DNA of 64,000 bases from Occallatibacter savannae (GCF_003131205.1 NZ_QFFY01000001.1:310001-374000); one strand, 5' to 3'; shown: positions 1-9,707, numbered from the stretch's first letter. The notes: a model not told the origin generated them from the sequence alone. A program made the numbers and translations.

Positions 1-1
1 G

Positions 2-2398
2 TGGTTCACGGTGGCGCTGACGCTGGCACTGGGTATCGGTGCGAATGCGGCGATCTTCAGCGTTGTGCGGGCAGTGCTCTTGCGGCCCCTGGCCAATCGA
101 GACGAGGACCGGCTGCTCTATGTCCGCCAGAGCGCGCAGGGACTCGGAGTCGCCAATGCTACCTTCTCCGTTCCAGAGATCCACGATCTCGAAGGCAATC
201 TGAAGACGATCACGGAACTGGGTACGTTCTCGCAGATCGACTTCACAGTGATCGGTCTGGGAACGCCGCGCGAAATCCCCGCAGGCGTGGTCGACGGGCA
301 CTACTTCGAGGTCATGGGACTAAAGCCGGTGCTGGGCAGGCTGCTGGGGCCGGGAGATGACGGCCAGACTGCGGCGGGCGCTGTCGTGCTGACTTACAAC
401 TTCTGGAAATCGCAGATGCACTCTGACCCGACGGTTCTGGGCAAGCAGGTTCGGCTGGAAGGCCTGCAGGGCGCCCGGTCGGCCACTGTGGTCGGCGTGC
501 TGGAGCCCGCAGTCCCTTATCCCGTGTCTACAGAGATCATTTCCAACGTGGTGACCAGCCCGCATCATCTTTCCGCCACGATGGTGCAGGGCCGCGAGCA
601 TCGCATGACCGAGGTCTTCGCCCGGCTTGCTCCTGGCGCTACTGTCGACCAGGCGCGGTCTGAGCTGAAAACGGTGTATGGCGCCATGATCGCGGCTCAT
701 CCAGAGGTCTACAAGCCGAACGATCATTACGCCATCGAAGTGACGCGGATGCACGACCAGATCAACGCTCGTGCGAATTCTATTCTCTGGATCCTCTTTG
801 CTGCTGCAGGATTGCTGTTTGTAATTGCCAGTTCCAATGTTGCGAATCTTGTGCTCGCGCGTACGGTGCGGCGCGAATCGGAGTTGGCTGTGCGGCTGGC
901 TCTCGGCGCGAGCGTCGGGGCCATACGCCGCTCGCTGCTGGCCGAGGGGCTGGTGCTCTGCGGCAGTGGAGCGATTGCAGCGATTGTGCTCGCCATTCCG
1001 ATGGTCTATGAACTGGGACGCTACGCCGCGCGATTCTCCGTACGGGCCAACGACCTGAGCCTCGATTTCAGTCTGGTCTGGTTCGGGATCGCGCTCGCGC
1101 TTGTGGCAGCGGTGTTCCTCGCGTTCATCCCCCGTCTGCCCTCGCCCAACAATGCGCAGGGCGGGTTGTCGGCGCGCGGAGTTCGTTCCGGCGGCGGCAG
1201 CAGCAAGCGGCTGCGCGTCTTTGCCGTTACGCAGATCACAGCCTCATTCCTGCTGCTGGCTGGTGCATGCGTGCTGATGAAGACGCTGTTCACGCTCGAG
1301 CAGACCAGGCCGCCCTTCGATGCGGCCAAGGTAATGGCCATCAACCTTCCCGTGATGTCATACGGAAAGACAGATGAACAGGTCAGGCAGTTCTACCGCG
1401 AGGTGACGCGGCGGGTCAGCGCCATTCCCGGCGTGGAGCATGTCTCCTCAGGTTTCAGCGCGCCGTGGAGAGACGATCGCGGGCTGAACATCAGCTTCGC
1501 ATTTGCCGCGCAGGGCGCGCGCCGTCCCGATGGACAGGACTTCCGTGCCAGCTTCCGCTCGGTCGCGCCGGGGTTCTTCGCGACTTTCGGCGTGCCGATC
1601 ACGGCCGGCCGGGACTTCAACGACGGCGACAAGGATGGATCGGAGCGGGTCGTGATTATCAGCCAGAGCCTGGCAAACCTGCTCTATCCCGGGCAGGATC
1701 CGCTCAACCGCAAGCTTGAATGGACCGATGGGGTGATGAAGTTCATCGGCATCAGCACCGAGCCCCGCCGGATCATCGCGGTGGTGCCCGACTTCGACGA
1801 CGAAAACATCATTCCATCCCCGGCCATGACCATCTACCAGCCCGTGGAGCAGGAGGGATGGGGCGGCCGTCTGTTTGTCCGGGCGCACCAGGATCCGTAT
1901 GCTCTTGTCCCCGCCATCACCAAGACCATCCACGACATGTCGAACGACCAGCCCGTAGAAAAAGCGAGCACGCTGGGAGATGTGCGCGCCGAGGTGCTGA
2001 CTCCGGACAAGCTCAACGCTGTTGTCTTTGGCGGATTCGCCGCTGTCGCGCTCCTGATCTCAGTGGTGGGTGTTGCGGGTGTTCTGGCGTTCAGCGTGAG
2101 CAGCAGGACGCGGGAGTTCGGCATTCGGATGGCGTTGGGCGCTCAGAGGCGCGACATCCTGAAAGATGTGCTGGTGGATGGACTGGCAATGGCTCTGATC
2201 GGCGTGGGAGTCGGAGCGCTCGTCGGCTTCGGTCTCGACCAGGCTGCAGCGAGCTACCTCACTGCGCTGGGCAAGCCGGGAGCGCTGGCATTCATCGCCT
2301 CGGCGTTCGCCATTCTGACAGCCGCGGTGGTTGCGGCCGCCGTTCCGGCTACGCGGGCAGCAAACGTCAACGCGGTGGAAGCGTTGCGCGCTGAGTAG
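2..2398 (+). CDS. ADOP-family FtsX/MacB-type ABC permease (5' end cut off)
   Basis: This is the C-terminal ~798 residues of a large membrane protein whose start lies left of the window; the frame is open from base 2. The visible N-terminus (LALGIGANAAIFSVV, then LLRPL) is the first transmembrane helix typical of MacB/FtsX permeases of the acidobacterial duplicated orphan permease type, so probably only 20-30 residues are missing. It continues with a periplasmic MacB-like domain, a three-helix FtsX module (about 255-370), a second MacB-like domain (about 400-640) and a second FtsX module (about 670-795, with SSRTREFGIRMALGA). These proteins usually have no adjacent ATPase, and none is visible here. 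The transported substrate is unknown; export of a lipid-linked or peptide compound is only a family-level guess. Confidence 0.93.
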   Translation, partial: WFTVALTLALGIGANAAIFSVVRAVLLRPLANRDEDRLLYVRQSAQGLGVANATFSVPEIHDLEGNLKTITELGTFSQIDFTVIGLGTPREIPAGVVDGHYFEVMGLKPVLGRLLGPGDDGQTAAGAVVLTYNFWKSQMHSDPTVLGKQVRLEGLQGARSATVVGVLEPAVPYPVSTEIISNVVTSPHHLSATMVQGREHRMTEVFARLAPGATVDQARSELKTVYGAMIAAHPEVYKPNDHYAIEVTRMHDQINARANSILWILFAAAGLLFVIASSNVANLVLARTVRRESELAVRLALGASVGAIRRSLLAEGLVLCGSGAIAAIVLAIPMVYELGRYAARFSVRANDLSLDFSLVWFGIALALVAAVFLAFIPRLPSPNNAQGGLSARGVRSGGGSSKRLRVFAVTQITASFLLLAGACVLMKTLFTLEQTRPPFDAAKVMAINLPVMSYGKTDEQVRQFYREVTRRVSAIPGVEHVSSGFSAPWRDDRGLNISFAFAAQGARRPDGQDFRASFRSVAPGFFATFGVPITAGRDFNDGDKDGSERVVIISQSLANLLYPGQDPLNRKLEWTDGVMKFIGISTEPRRIIAVVPDFDDENIIPSPAMTIYQPVEQEGWGGRLFVRAHQDPYALVPAITKTIHDMSNDQPVEKASTLGDVRAEVLTPDKLNAVVFGGFAAVALLISVVGVAGVLAFSVSSRTREFGIRMALGAQRRDILKDVLVDGLAMALIGVGVGALVGFGLDQAAASYLTALGKPGALAFIASAFAILTAAVVAAAVPATRAANVNAVEALRAE

Positions 2399-2535
2399 AG
2401 CAGGGCACTGCGCGAAATCTTTACAATCCGTTACACGTTGTGACGGCGCTGCATTGCGAGGCGGGTTCTACTGATTCTGGCGAGTCTGGGTTCGAGGCAG
2501 CTGAAACGAGCCTTCGCCTCGCAGGTGGTGTAACC

Positions 2536-2751
2536 ATGCACTCAGTCCAGGATTTGAGACGAATGGGTCTCTCCTTCGCAATCTCTGCGGTGATGCTTGC
2601 GCTTTGCCTCGCCTTTGCCGCCAATTCGCAGCAGCGTTTCCCGGTACTCAATCATCCGGCAGTTCACCCCGGGCACGACAAGCATGCGCCGCCGTGGTTG
2701 AAGGTTATGGTTGGCAGAGCGATCTCGCTTGCCGGGTACCTTGGGGCCTGA
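2536..2751 (+). CDS. possible small exported protein (71 aa)
   Basis: An open frame begins at an ATG 12 bases after an AGGTGG that could act as ribosome binding site. The product has one hydrophobic stretch (about residues 12-26, SFAISAVMLALCLAFAA) followed by a short polar, proline- and histidine-rich tail, as a small secreted or anchored peptide would. I recognise no family. It lies in the otherwise gene-free interval between the permease and the tRNA (2399-2896), which shows nothing else I can name. It may be a chance ORF. Confidence 0.3.
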   Translation: MHSVQDLRRMGLSFAISAVMLALCLAFAANSQQRFPVLNHPAVHPGHDKHAPPWLKVMVGRAISLAGYLGA

Positions 2752-2895
2752 CAGTCAGGTCGCTTTCCGGTCATTGAAATCCACTGTGCATAATCCGTCG
2801 GCAACGGGAGCGGTACAGGGCGTTTCTGATACACTCAAACATGTTGTGCAGCGCGGCGGTTCCGCCAGCGCGCGACAGTGTTTCAGGTTTTCATC

Positions 2896-2973
<78 letters not shown>

Positions 2974-3025
2974 TCATCGAACCTCGATGGCCTACCTCAG
3001 ATGAACCAGATCAGCCCTCTTCCAG

Positions 3026-3050
3026 AAGGCTCCCTAAACGGAGCCTTTTC
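3026..3050 (+). terminator. Rho-independent terminator after tRNA-Asp
   Basis: GGCTCC (3028-3033) and GGAGCC (3040-3045) form a perfect 6-bp stem with a 6-base loop, extended by flanking AA/TT and followed by TTTTCTCTT. It sits 53 bases after the tRNA CCA end and probably ends the tRNA transcript. Confidence 0.8.
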
Positions 3051-3445
3051 TCTTGCGCCCGCAGTCCCCAAACTCACCAGTGGCATAGTCGCACGCTTCG
3101 CGGCCGGATTCGACCTCTCTCGGAGACGCCCAGAGGTAAGTTCCTGACTTTGGTGCTATTACCTGCGTGTCTCAATACCCGTATGTTGTATGTACCCACG
3201 CACATTACCCCGCCAAACTAGCTACTGTATCGAATCAGATCAGCCGCGGAACTGGTGCATGTACGAGGGCGCCCTTTCCCACAGAGTCCCCTAGGCGCGA
3301 ATAAGAACTTTGCGGCTGCCGTCGAAATCGACCCCTGATTCGTTCGATCGCTGCTCCACTTGCTTGTTTTTCCGCGACATTGCGCACGGCCTTGGGCGAA
3401 TTGCTCCAAATTGAAGGAAATCTGGTTGAGGAAGAGGTCTGTTGT
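3051..3445. other. 395-base gene-free interval
   Basis: This interval separates the tRNA terminator from the Big_2 lipoprotein gene. I see no convincing ORF, tRNA, known riboswitch core or tandem repeat. It probably holds the lipoprotein promoter, but no -35/-10 pair of good quality could be fixed by eye. GAGG near 3428-3431 is the only ribosome-binding-site candidate for the downstream ATG. Confidence 0.5.
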
Positions 3446-6418
3446 ATGAAGAGAATCGGCGCGATCGTATGCTCGATTTTGTTTGTTTGTCTTGGTTTCT
3501 CGGGTTGCGGCGGCGGCAGCAGCCATAAGAGCACGCAGAGCAGCGGTGCCACCCGCACGCTTGCTTCCATTACGGTTTATGGAGCGAACGCCGCGCGATC
3601 GCTATCAGCCGGTACCACCCTGCAGCTCACAGCGCAGGGCAACTACAGCGACGGAACAATCGCCGACATCACTTCGCAAGTGACCTGGAGCTCGTCCGAC
3701 TCCACCATCGCGAAGCTCAGCACGGCCGGTCTCCTGACCAGCTACAAATCTGGTTCAGTGATCGCCACGGCGACGCAGGGTACTGTCTCAGGCACACTGG
3801 CCATTACGGTGAACGGGGCCGCCCTGAGCTCCATCACGGTGTCGGGTAACGGCGCTCTCGCCGCAGGGCAAAGCGAACAGCTTGCAGCCCAGGGCACCTA
3901 CACCGACAGCAGCACACAGGTGCTCACCAGCCAGGTGAGCTGGTCGACCTCGGATGCGACGGTCGCCACGGTCTCCAACACGGGCATGCTCAAGTCTCTC
4001 AAGGCAGGAACAGTCACCATCACGGCGACCATGAACTCCGTTTCCGGCACCGCTGGGGTAACGGTGGGTTCTGCTGTACTTTCAACCATCAATGTCGGTG
4101 TGACCGCTGCTTCGTTGGCATCAGGCAACACAGAGCAGCTGACTGCAACCGCGGTCTACTCTGACAACAGCACTCAGACAGTGACCAGCCAGGCAGTCTG
4201 GCAGAGCTCGGACGCGACCGTCGCTTCGATCGCAGCGGGCGGCCTGCTCACGGCTCTGAAGACAGGAAATGTGACGGTCACGGCTACGTGGAATTCGATC
4301 TCAGGCAATGCCGGCATCGCTGTGACGGCCCCGGCGCTGTCCTCCATCACCGTCTCGCCGGTCGCGTTTTCAATCGCGTCTGGCCAAAACAAGCAGCTAT
4401 CCGCACTCGGCACCTACTCTGACGGCACTTCACAGGACGTAACGAGCCAAGCGACATGGAGCTCGAGCACGTCAGCAGCCGGCGTCAGCGCTTCCGGCCT
4501 GGTAACTGGCTCGTCAGCCGGCACCTCTACCATCACGGCAACGATCGGCTCGAAGAGCGGATCTGCAGTCGCAACCGTTTCGGCGGCCGCGCTGCAGTCC
4601 ATCAGCCTCAACCCCCTCGCGGCATCGATCGCGACCGGCCAGACCCAGGTATTCGCTGCAAACGGAATGTTCTCTGACGGAAGCCAGACGGACATCACCA
4701 GCGCTGTCACTTGGAGTTCGGCATCGACCAACTTTGCGACGATCGATCAGACGGGTCTTGCCACGGGCGTGAGCGCCGGCGTATCGGCAATCTCGGCGGC
4801 TTCCGGCAGCGTGACCTCCGCGGTGCCGGCACAACTGACGGTTACTCCCGCGGTTCTCACCGAAATCGACATCGCCCCGGATGCGCAGTACATCCCGGTT
4901 GGTGGACAGCTCCAGCTGAGCCTCACCGGCACTTACAGCGATGGCTCAACGCAGGACGTCACGGCAAATGCGACCTGGTCTTCGTCGGATCCGACGCTGG
5001 CCTCGGTCGATCCGGCCACGGGCATCGTGACCGGCGTAGCAAACAGCAACAACAACCCCGTAACGATCACGGCCACGTACGGCAGCATCACGAACACCAC
5101 TACCGTTTACGTGACGGACGCGGTTCCGGCGTCGATTCAGCTGACGCCCGCCACGGCTTCGATCGCGAGCGGCACCACGCAGCAGTACGCCGTGAACGTG
5201 GTCTACACAGACGGCAGCTTGCAGCCGGTGACGACGGGCCTCTCGTGGCTCTCCTCGTCGGCGTCCGTTGCCGGCGTGAACAGCAACGGCCTCGCAACAG
5301 CAATCGCGCCGGGCAAGACGACGATCTCGGTCTTCTATGACGGCATGTCGGCGACTGCATCGCTCACCGTAACGCAAGCGGTTCTGACCAACCTGGTCGT
5401 TACGCCAATCACCACGGTCGTGGGTGTGAATGGCAACGTTCAGTTCACGGCAACAGGGGTCTTCTCCGATAACAGCACGCAGGACCTCTCTTCGCAGGCG
5501 GTCTGGAGCTCCTCCAACGGCGCATTCGCGACCATCAGTGCGAGCGGCCTTGCAACGGGCATCAGCGCCGGAAGCTTGACGATCTCGGCAACATCGGGTG
5601 CAATCAGCGGTTCCGCGACGCTGAACGTGACGACGGCAACCCTGCAGTCGATCACAATCAGCCCGGCGAATCCGATCGTTCCTCCGCATTCGAGGGTCCA
5701 GCTGACGGCAATCGGTCACTTCTCCGATGGCTCGACGCAGGTGCTCTCGGGCGTGACATGGCGCAGCAGCAAGCCGCAATATGCGATGGTGAGCAGCAGC
5801 GGCGTGCTTCGTACCAAGAACGCAAAGAACAAGCCGGTTATCGTCTCAGCTACGCTGAACGGCATCCCGGGCACAACCACGGTGACGGTCACCGCCATGA
5901 CGGTTCAGACGGTTGCAATCCAGCCGGCGAACCCGACGATGGCAGCAGGCACCAAGCTGCAGCTCTCGCTCATTGGAACCTTCAGCGATGGCGTAACGCA
6001 GATCGATCTGACGGCTTCAGCTCGCTGGCAGACGTCGAACTATGCGGATGCGGTCGTCAACCGCCAGGGTCTCGTCTCCGGCATCGCAGCCGGCAGCGTG
6101 ACCGTGACCGGAGGCATCAACGGCGTGGCCTCGGCAAGCACCACGCTGACCGTGACCAATGCAACCGTGCAGAACATCACGGTGACACCGGCCAACCCGA
6201 CGGTGGCGCTCGGCTCTTCGCAGCAGTTCGCCGCGAGCGGCTCGTTCAGCGATGGATCGACCCAGGACATCACGAATGTGGTCACCTGGACCTCCTCCAC
6301 GCCGACCGTCGCAGTTGTGAACCAGAGCGGCATGGCGGCCAGCGCATCGCATGGCACAACCAACATCACAGCAACCCTGACGGGCATCAACGGATCGACG
6401 CAGCTCACGGTGAACTAG
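3446..6418 (+). CDS. lipoprotein with 11 tandem Big_2 Ig-like domains
   Basis: The 990-residue product begins with a lipoprotein signal peptide: positive MKR, a hydrophobic core, and a lipobox ending SGC at about residue 22, then a Gly/Ser linker. The ATG at 3446 is preferred over the in-frame ATG at 3380 because only this start puts the signal peptide at the N-terminus. The rest is 11 consecutive repeats of about 82-90 residues. Each carries the Big_2 pattern of an initial ITV strand, a Q-x-(L/F)-(T/S)-A core, (Y/F)SDGSTQDIT, W-S-S(S/T), GL-x-(T/S)-G and a final TVT strand. Such domains serve adhesion or surface display. No enzymatic domain or anchor other than the lipid is seen. Transcription seems isolated, with a terminator just downstream. 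Confidence 0.93.
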   Translation: MKRIGAIVCSILFVCLGFSGCGGGSSHKSTQSSGATRTLASITVYGANAARSLSAGTTLQLTAQGNYSDGTIADITSQVTWSSSDSTIAKLSTAGLLTSYKSGSVIATATQGTVSGTLAITVNGAALSSITVSGNGALAAGQSEQLAAQGTYTDSSTQVLTSQVSWSTSDATVATVSNTGMLKSLKAGTVTITATMNSVSGTAGVTVGSAVLSTINVGVTAASLASGNTEQLTATAVYSDNSTQTVTSQAVWQSSDATVASIAAGGLLTALKTGNVTVTATWNSISGNAGIAVTAPALSSITVSPVAFSIASGQNKQLSALGTYSDGTSQDVTSQATWSSSTSAAGVSASGLVTGSSAGTSTITATIGSKSGSAVATVSAAALQSISLNPLAASIATGQTQVFAANGMFSDGSQTDITSAVTWSSASTNFATIDQTGLATGVSAGVSAISAASGSVTSAVPAQLTVTPAVLTEIDIAPDAQYIPVGGQLQLSLTGTYSDGSTQDVTANATWSSSDPTLASVDPATGIVTGVANSNNNPVTITATYGSITNTTTVYVTDAVPASIQLTPATASIASGTTQQYAVNVVYTDGSLQPVTTGLSWLSSSASVAGVNSNGLATAIAPGKTTISVFYDGMSATASLTVTQAVLTNLVVTPITTVVGVNGNVQFTATGVFSDNSTQDLSSQAVWSSSNGAFATISASGLATGISAGSLTISATSGAISGSATLNVTTATLQSITISPANPIVPPHSRVQLTAIGHFSDGSTQVLSGVTWRSSKPQYAMVSSSGVLRTKNAKNKPVIVSATLNGIPGTTTVTVTAMTVQTVAIQPANPTMAAGTKLQLSLIGTFSDGVTQIDLTASARWQTSNYADAVVNRQGLVSGIAAGSVTVTGGINGVASASTTLTVTNATVQNITVTPANPTVALGSSQQFAASGSFSDGSTQDITNVVTWTSSTPTVAVVNQSGMAASASHGTTNITATLTGINGSTQLTVN

Positions 6419-6459
6419 CCGAAGCTGCACCGGTTCAGAGTAGAACTGATCCAACTCTC

Positions 6460-6496
6460 AAGGCTCACTCCCTCACGGGAGTGGGCCTTCTTCTTT
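6460..6496. terminator. probable bidirectional terminator
   Basis: A strong stem (AAGGCTCACTCCC with GGGAGTGGGCCTT, about 13 bp including one G-T pair, loop TCAC, 6460-6489) is followed by T-rich CTTCTTTG on the plus strand. It ends the Big_2 lipoprotein transcript. The right arm overlaps the last codons and the stop of the convergent glycosylase gene, so the same hairpin may also serve the minus strand. Confidence 0.75.
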
Positions 6497-7219
6497 GTCC
6501 GGAGTACCTTGGTGCGGATCGAATGCGAGGGGGCAGTTCTCGCAATAAGCGATTCGGCCGCAGTGAGCCTTTCCCACCGCTACCGTCAAAGCATGAAACT
6601 CATTGAACAGCGTCGCGCGAATTTCGGGAGGATCCGCTGAGAACGCCTCAGTCGTGAGCTGAACGAGCGCTTCGTAGCCCCGACGGTTCTTGCCGGGTGC
6701 TGGGTGGACCAGCCCATGGCGTGTTGCCACGCGGCGCAGGTATTCGTCCGCAACCGGCACGGGATGGCCCAGAGCGTAGAGCAGGATCGCGTCTGCGGTC
6801 TCCGGGCCCACCCCGGGCAGGGAGAGGAGTCTTTCGCGTATGTGCGCCGTCGGAGCCGCGGCGAGCCTCTGGAGCGATCCACCGAACTCGGAATCGACCA
6901 TAGCGACAAAGGATTTCAGTGCGGGCGCTTTCCGGGTGTAGAAGCCGGAGGGCCGGATGTGCCGCTGCAGATCGGCCAGTGAGAGCGCGCGAAGGCCCTT
7001 TAGACTGAGTGCTCGTGCGCGACGAAGGTTCAACAGCGATACTTCGACCGCCTTCCAGGATGTGTTCTGGGTCAGGTAGGCGCCGACAATTACTTCGAAG
7101 GGCGTCTTCGCCGGCCACCAGAACTGCGGCCCGTAGGCTTTCACCAATTCGTCGTGCATCGCCCGGAGCCGCGCAGCTGCGGATGGCACTCGGGGCGACC
7201 GTTTCTGCTTTGCTTCCAT
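6473..7219 (-). CDS. HhH-GPD DNA glycosylase, MagIII / endonuclease III-like
   Basis: This 248-residue helix-hairpin-helix glycosylase excises damaged bases in base-excision repair. The HhH motif is LPGVGPETADAIL (about 134-146) and the catalytic aspartate is D158 in VADEYLRR. The position that holds the catalytic lysine of bifunctional EndoIII is Glu140, as in monofunctional 3-methyladenine glycosylases of the MagIII type. The iron-sulfur region is incomplete: C220, C226 and C229 with no evident fourth cysteine. TQNTSW (50-55) resembles the MagIII substrate-pocket segment. The start codon directly abuts the stop of the upstream ABC permease (TAG-ATG), so the three minus-strand genes are probably cotranscribed. 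Substrate specificity is inferred from motif comparison only. Confidence 0.9.
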   Translation of the reverse strand: MEAKQKRSPRVPSAAARLRAMHDELVKAYGPQFWWPAKTPFEVIVGAYLTQNTSWKAVEVSLLNLRRARALSLKGLRALSLADLQRHIRPSGFYTRKAPALKSFVAMVDSEFGGSLQRLAAAPTAHIRERLLSLPGVGPETADAILLYALGHPVPVADEYLRRVATRHGLVHPAPGKNRRGYEALVQLTTEAFSADPPEIRATLFNEFHALTVAVGKAHCGRIAYCENCPLAFDPHQGTPDKEEGPLP

Positions 7220-8941
7220 CTAGACGTGTTCGATCTTGGCTGGTTCTGGAGTTCGCGGAGGAGGCAGAAATGTCAGACCGAGTCGAGTGATGACTTCCGG
7301 CAGAACTTCGTCATAGTAGAGCACCGCGCTGCGGGCGCGGATGCGATTAGAGATCCAGAGAACCACTGAGATCGCGACAGACCAGGTCATGAGAATAGCG
7401 TAATCGCGGGGATGTTGGAGCGCGCGGGATTCATACGCACCGAACAGCAATCCCAGAATCAAGCACACGAATGCTGCTCCCCAGAAGATGACCTGGATGT
7501 TCGTCTTTCCTGGGATGAAGGAGCAGGTGAAGGGGACCTTATCGAAACGGACGAGGCAGAGCTCGACCAGCACCCATCCGAACACCGACAGGAATGCAAT
7601 GTGCTCGTAAGCGTGACCCACGGGTCTGTAGTGGCGAGACAGGAGAGCCGTCACCGCAAGAACGGGAAGTACGCCGAAGAGGAACAGGCAGCGCCTTGTC
7701 GCGGCTACGTAGTTGCTGGTAGGCCGCAGCTGCGTGACTCTGAGAACCCAGTTGGCCTTCAGAGATATGGGCAATGAGAAAACTCCGCGCAATCCGACCA
7801 CAGCGAACCCCATCATGATGATTGTCGGAAGGATGAATCCCGTTGAGATGACCTCTGGAGGTTCCGTCAGCATCTTGCGGGCCATCGAGAGCGCAATCGA
7901 GATGACGATTGACCAGTAGAAAGCGAGAGCGATGCGGTGCTGACGGCTGCGGGTGATGGAGCGGAATGCAAAAACTGTGATTGCCGCCTGCAGCGACCTG
8001 CCCAGGTTGGGAAGGAATCGAATGGAAGTGGAGCCGGGGTCGATGTCGGGCTGCTCGACTGTGTTTTTCATCGTGCGGAGATAGCACAACGCGAGAGAAC
8101 CGATTGAGCCGGCAACGACGATGGCTAGTGCAATCGATGCTCGATTTGCGATCCACTGCAGTTCGCGGGGGAGGGTCCCGTTGATGTAGTTGAAGAGTGC
8201 GAAAAACCAGTAGGTAGGCGACCACGCCAGGAGGTTGTGATGGGCAGGGCTGGTCAGATCCGGGAAGGTTGCGACCCACGGCTGGAGAAAGCGTCCGGCG
8301 AGGATTGCTCCGAATGCAGCTAGCTGAAGAACTGCAGAGACGACCAGCGAAATGCGCCTGGGCAGTAGCAGTGTGCCGAGGCCCTGAATCGCGAGCACTG
8401 AGCCATAGAGGAACAGCGAAGCCGTGATCAGGGTGAACCACCAGCAGAAGAAGAAGCGGAAGATGCCGTTCGATCCGCTGCCGAAAACGATGGACATGGC
8501 AAATGCGGAGGCGAAGTTGAGTGCTACGATCGCGATGCCGAGGACTTGCGACGAAGCCGACAGCTTGGCGAGAAGAATTGTCCGGGGCAACACGGGTAAA
8601 GGGCCCAGCACCATGGAATCGCGCTTATCCGGAAAGGTCGTGTCCCACATCAGAACGGCACACAATCCGATGACGAGCTGAATGTCGGCGATTCGCGCCT
8701 GCTCGTAAATCCATGTCTCGGGGCCGGGAGGCGGCGGAAACCACATCAGACCCATCCCGTGACACAAGCTGAGCATGATGAGGATGCCTGCGAACTGGCC
8801 TAGGTAGGAGAGGATGTCGGCGTCGATCGACAGCGCTTCCAGATCGATCACCCGCAAAAGGAATTGCGAGTGGAGCACGCGGAAATCACGGGGAAGCCGA
8901 GTAGCGATGCGGTCCCTGAGAGCGGAAAGGAGTCTACGCAT
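7220..8941 (-). CDS. multi-pass ABC transporter permease subunit
   Basis: A 573-residue integral membrane protein with roughly ten or more hydrophobic segments spread from about residue 45 to 545 and short polar loops. I recognise no named family, but it starts 8 bases inside the end of an ABC ATPase gene, so it is very likely the membrane partner of that ATPase in an ABC-2-like exporter. A segment near residue 105 (DTTFPDKRDSMVLGPLPV) resembles the cytoplasmic loop of exporter permeases that are often paired with CcmA-type ATPases. The stop codon abuts the start of the DNA glycosylase gene. The substrate is unknown. Confidence 0.85.
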   Translation of the reverse strand: MRRLLSALRDRIATRLPRDFRVLHSQFLLRVIDLEALSIDADILSYLGQFAGILIMLSLCHGMGLMWFPPPPGPETWIYEQARIADIQLVIGLCAVLMWDTTFPDKRDSMVLGPLPVLPRTILLAKLSASSQVLGIAIVALNFASAFAMSIVFGSGSNGIFRFFFCWWFTLITASLFLYGSVLAIQGLGTLLLPRRISLVVSAVLQLAAFGAILAGRFLQPWVATFPDLTSPAHHNLLAWSPTYWFFALFNYINGTLPRELQWIANRASIALAIVVAGSIGSLALCYLRTMKNTVEQPDIDPGSTSIRFLPNLGRSLQAAITVFAFRSITRSRQHRIALAFYWSIVISIALSMARKMLTEPPEVISTGFILPTIIMMGFAVVGLRGVFSLPISLKANWVLRVTQLRPTSNYVAATRRCLFLFGVLPVLAVTALLSRHYRPVGHAYEHIAFLSVFGWVLVELCLVRFDKVPFTCSFIPGKTNIQVIFWGAAFVCLILGLLFGAYESRALQHPRDYAILMTWSVAISVVLWISNRIRARSAVLYYDEVLPEVITRLGLTFLPPPRTPEPAKIEHV

Positions 8942-9707
8942 GGATCAGATCCGCAAACTGCCGTGCCATTGAACCGCTGTCTTGCTCCACAGCGAGTTGA
9001 GAGAAGATCGCCTCAAGGTTTGGCAGTTCCATCAGCGAGCGCAGATGCTCAATGGAGTCGTCCGCAACCACCTTGCCGCGATGCAGGATTACGACCCGAT
9101 CGCTGATGCGTTCCACCGTATCCAACTCGTGCGAGCTGAACAGAACTACTTTGCCTCGGACCGCAAGCTCGGTAATCAGGCTGCGCAGAACCAGCGCGGA
9201 GCCGACATCCAGCCCCGAAAAAGGCTCATCGAGCAGAACGAGATCCGGATTGTGCATCAACGCTGCCGCAATCAGCACCTTCTGCCGCATGCCCTTCGAG
9301 TATCCGGAGATCCCGGCGTGTCGATCGTCGTAAAGCGAGAGCAGGCGCAGCATGCCGTCGATACGCTCACCGGCGACCCGCGCAGAAAGCCCACGAAGAT
9401 CGGCAACCATCGTCAGGTATTCGGCGCCGGAGAGGTGAGTGTAGAGATAAGGCTCCTCGGGCACATAGCCCATCCGCCGCTTGTAGGAGACGATGTCGTC
9501 TTCGATGAGCTTGCCGTTGAACAGGATTTCGCCGGACGTCATCTCCAGCAGGGCAGTAATCATCTTGATCGTCGTCGATTTGCCGGAGCCGTTCGGGCCC
9601 AGGTAGCCCGTCACCTCGCCGGGACGCGCAGAGAAGGTGACATCGTCAACGGCAGCTATGCCGGAGAAATGCTTGGAGACTCGCCTCAGTTCGAGCATGA
9701 AATGCAC
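8934..9707 (-). CDS. ABC transporter ATP-binding protein (CcmA/ABC-2 type)
   Basis: This cytoplasmic ATPase of 257 residues has Walker A GPNGSGKST (37-45), a variant signature SGYSKGMRQ (134-142), Walker B LVLLDEP (156-162) and an H-loop SSHE (about 191). The KGMRQK form of the signature is typical of DrrA/CcmA-like exporter ATPases. The frame opens at GTG 9707; an in-frame ATG at 9698 is an equally good start and lies about 10 bases after GGGG. It leads an operon with the overlapping permease gene and the DNA glycosylase gene. A 178-base gap separates it from the GGDEF gene on the same strand. Confidence 0.95.
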   Translation of the reverse strand: MHFMLELRRVSKHFSGIAAVDDVTFSARPGEVTGYLGPNGSGKSTTIKMITALLEMTSGEILFNGKLIEDDIVSYKRRMGYVPEEPYLYTHLSGAEYLTMVADLRGLSARVAGERIDGMLRLLSLYDDRHAGISGYSKGMRQKVLIAAALMHNPDLVLLDEPFSGLDVGSALVLRSLITELAVRGKVVLFSSHELDTVERISDRVVILHRGKVVADDSIEHLRSLMELPNLEAIFSQLAVEQDSGSMARQFADLIHA

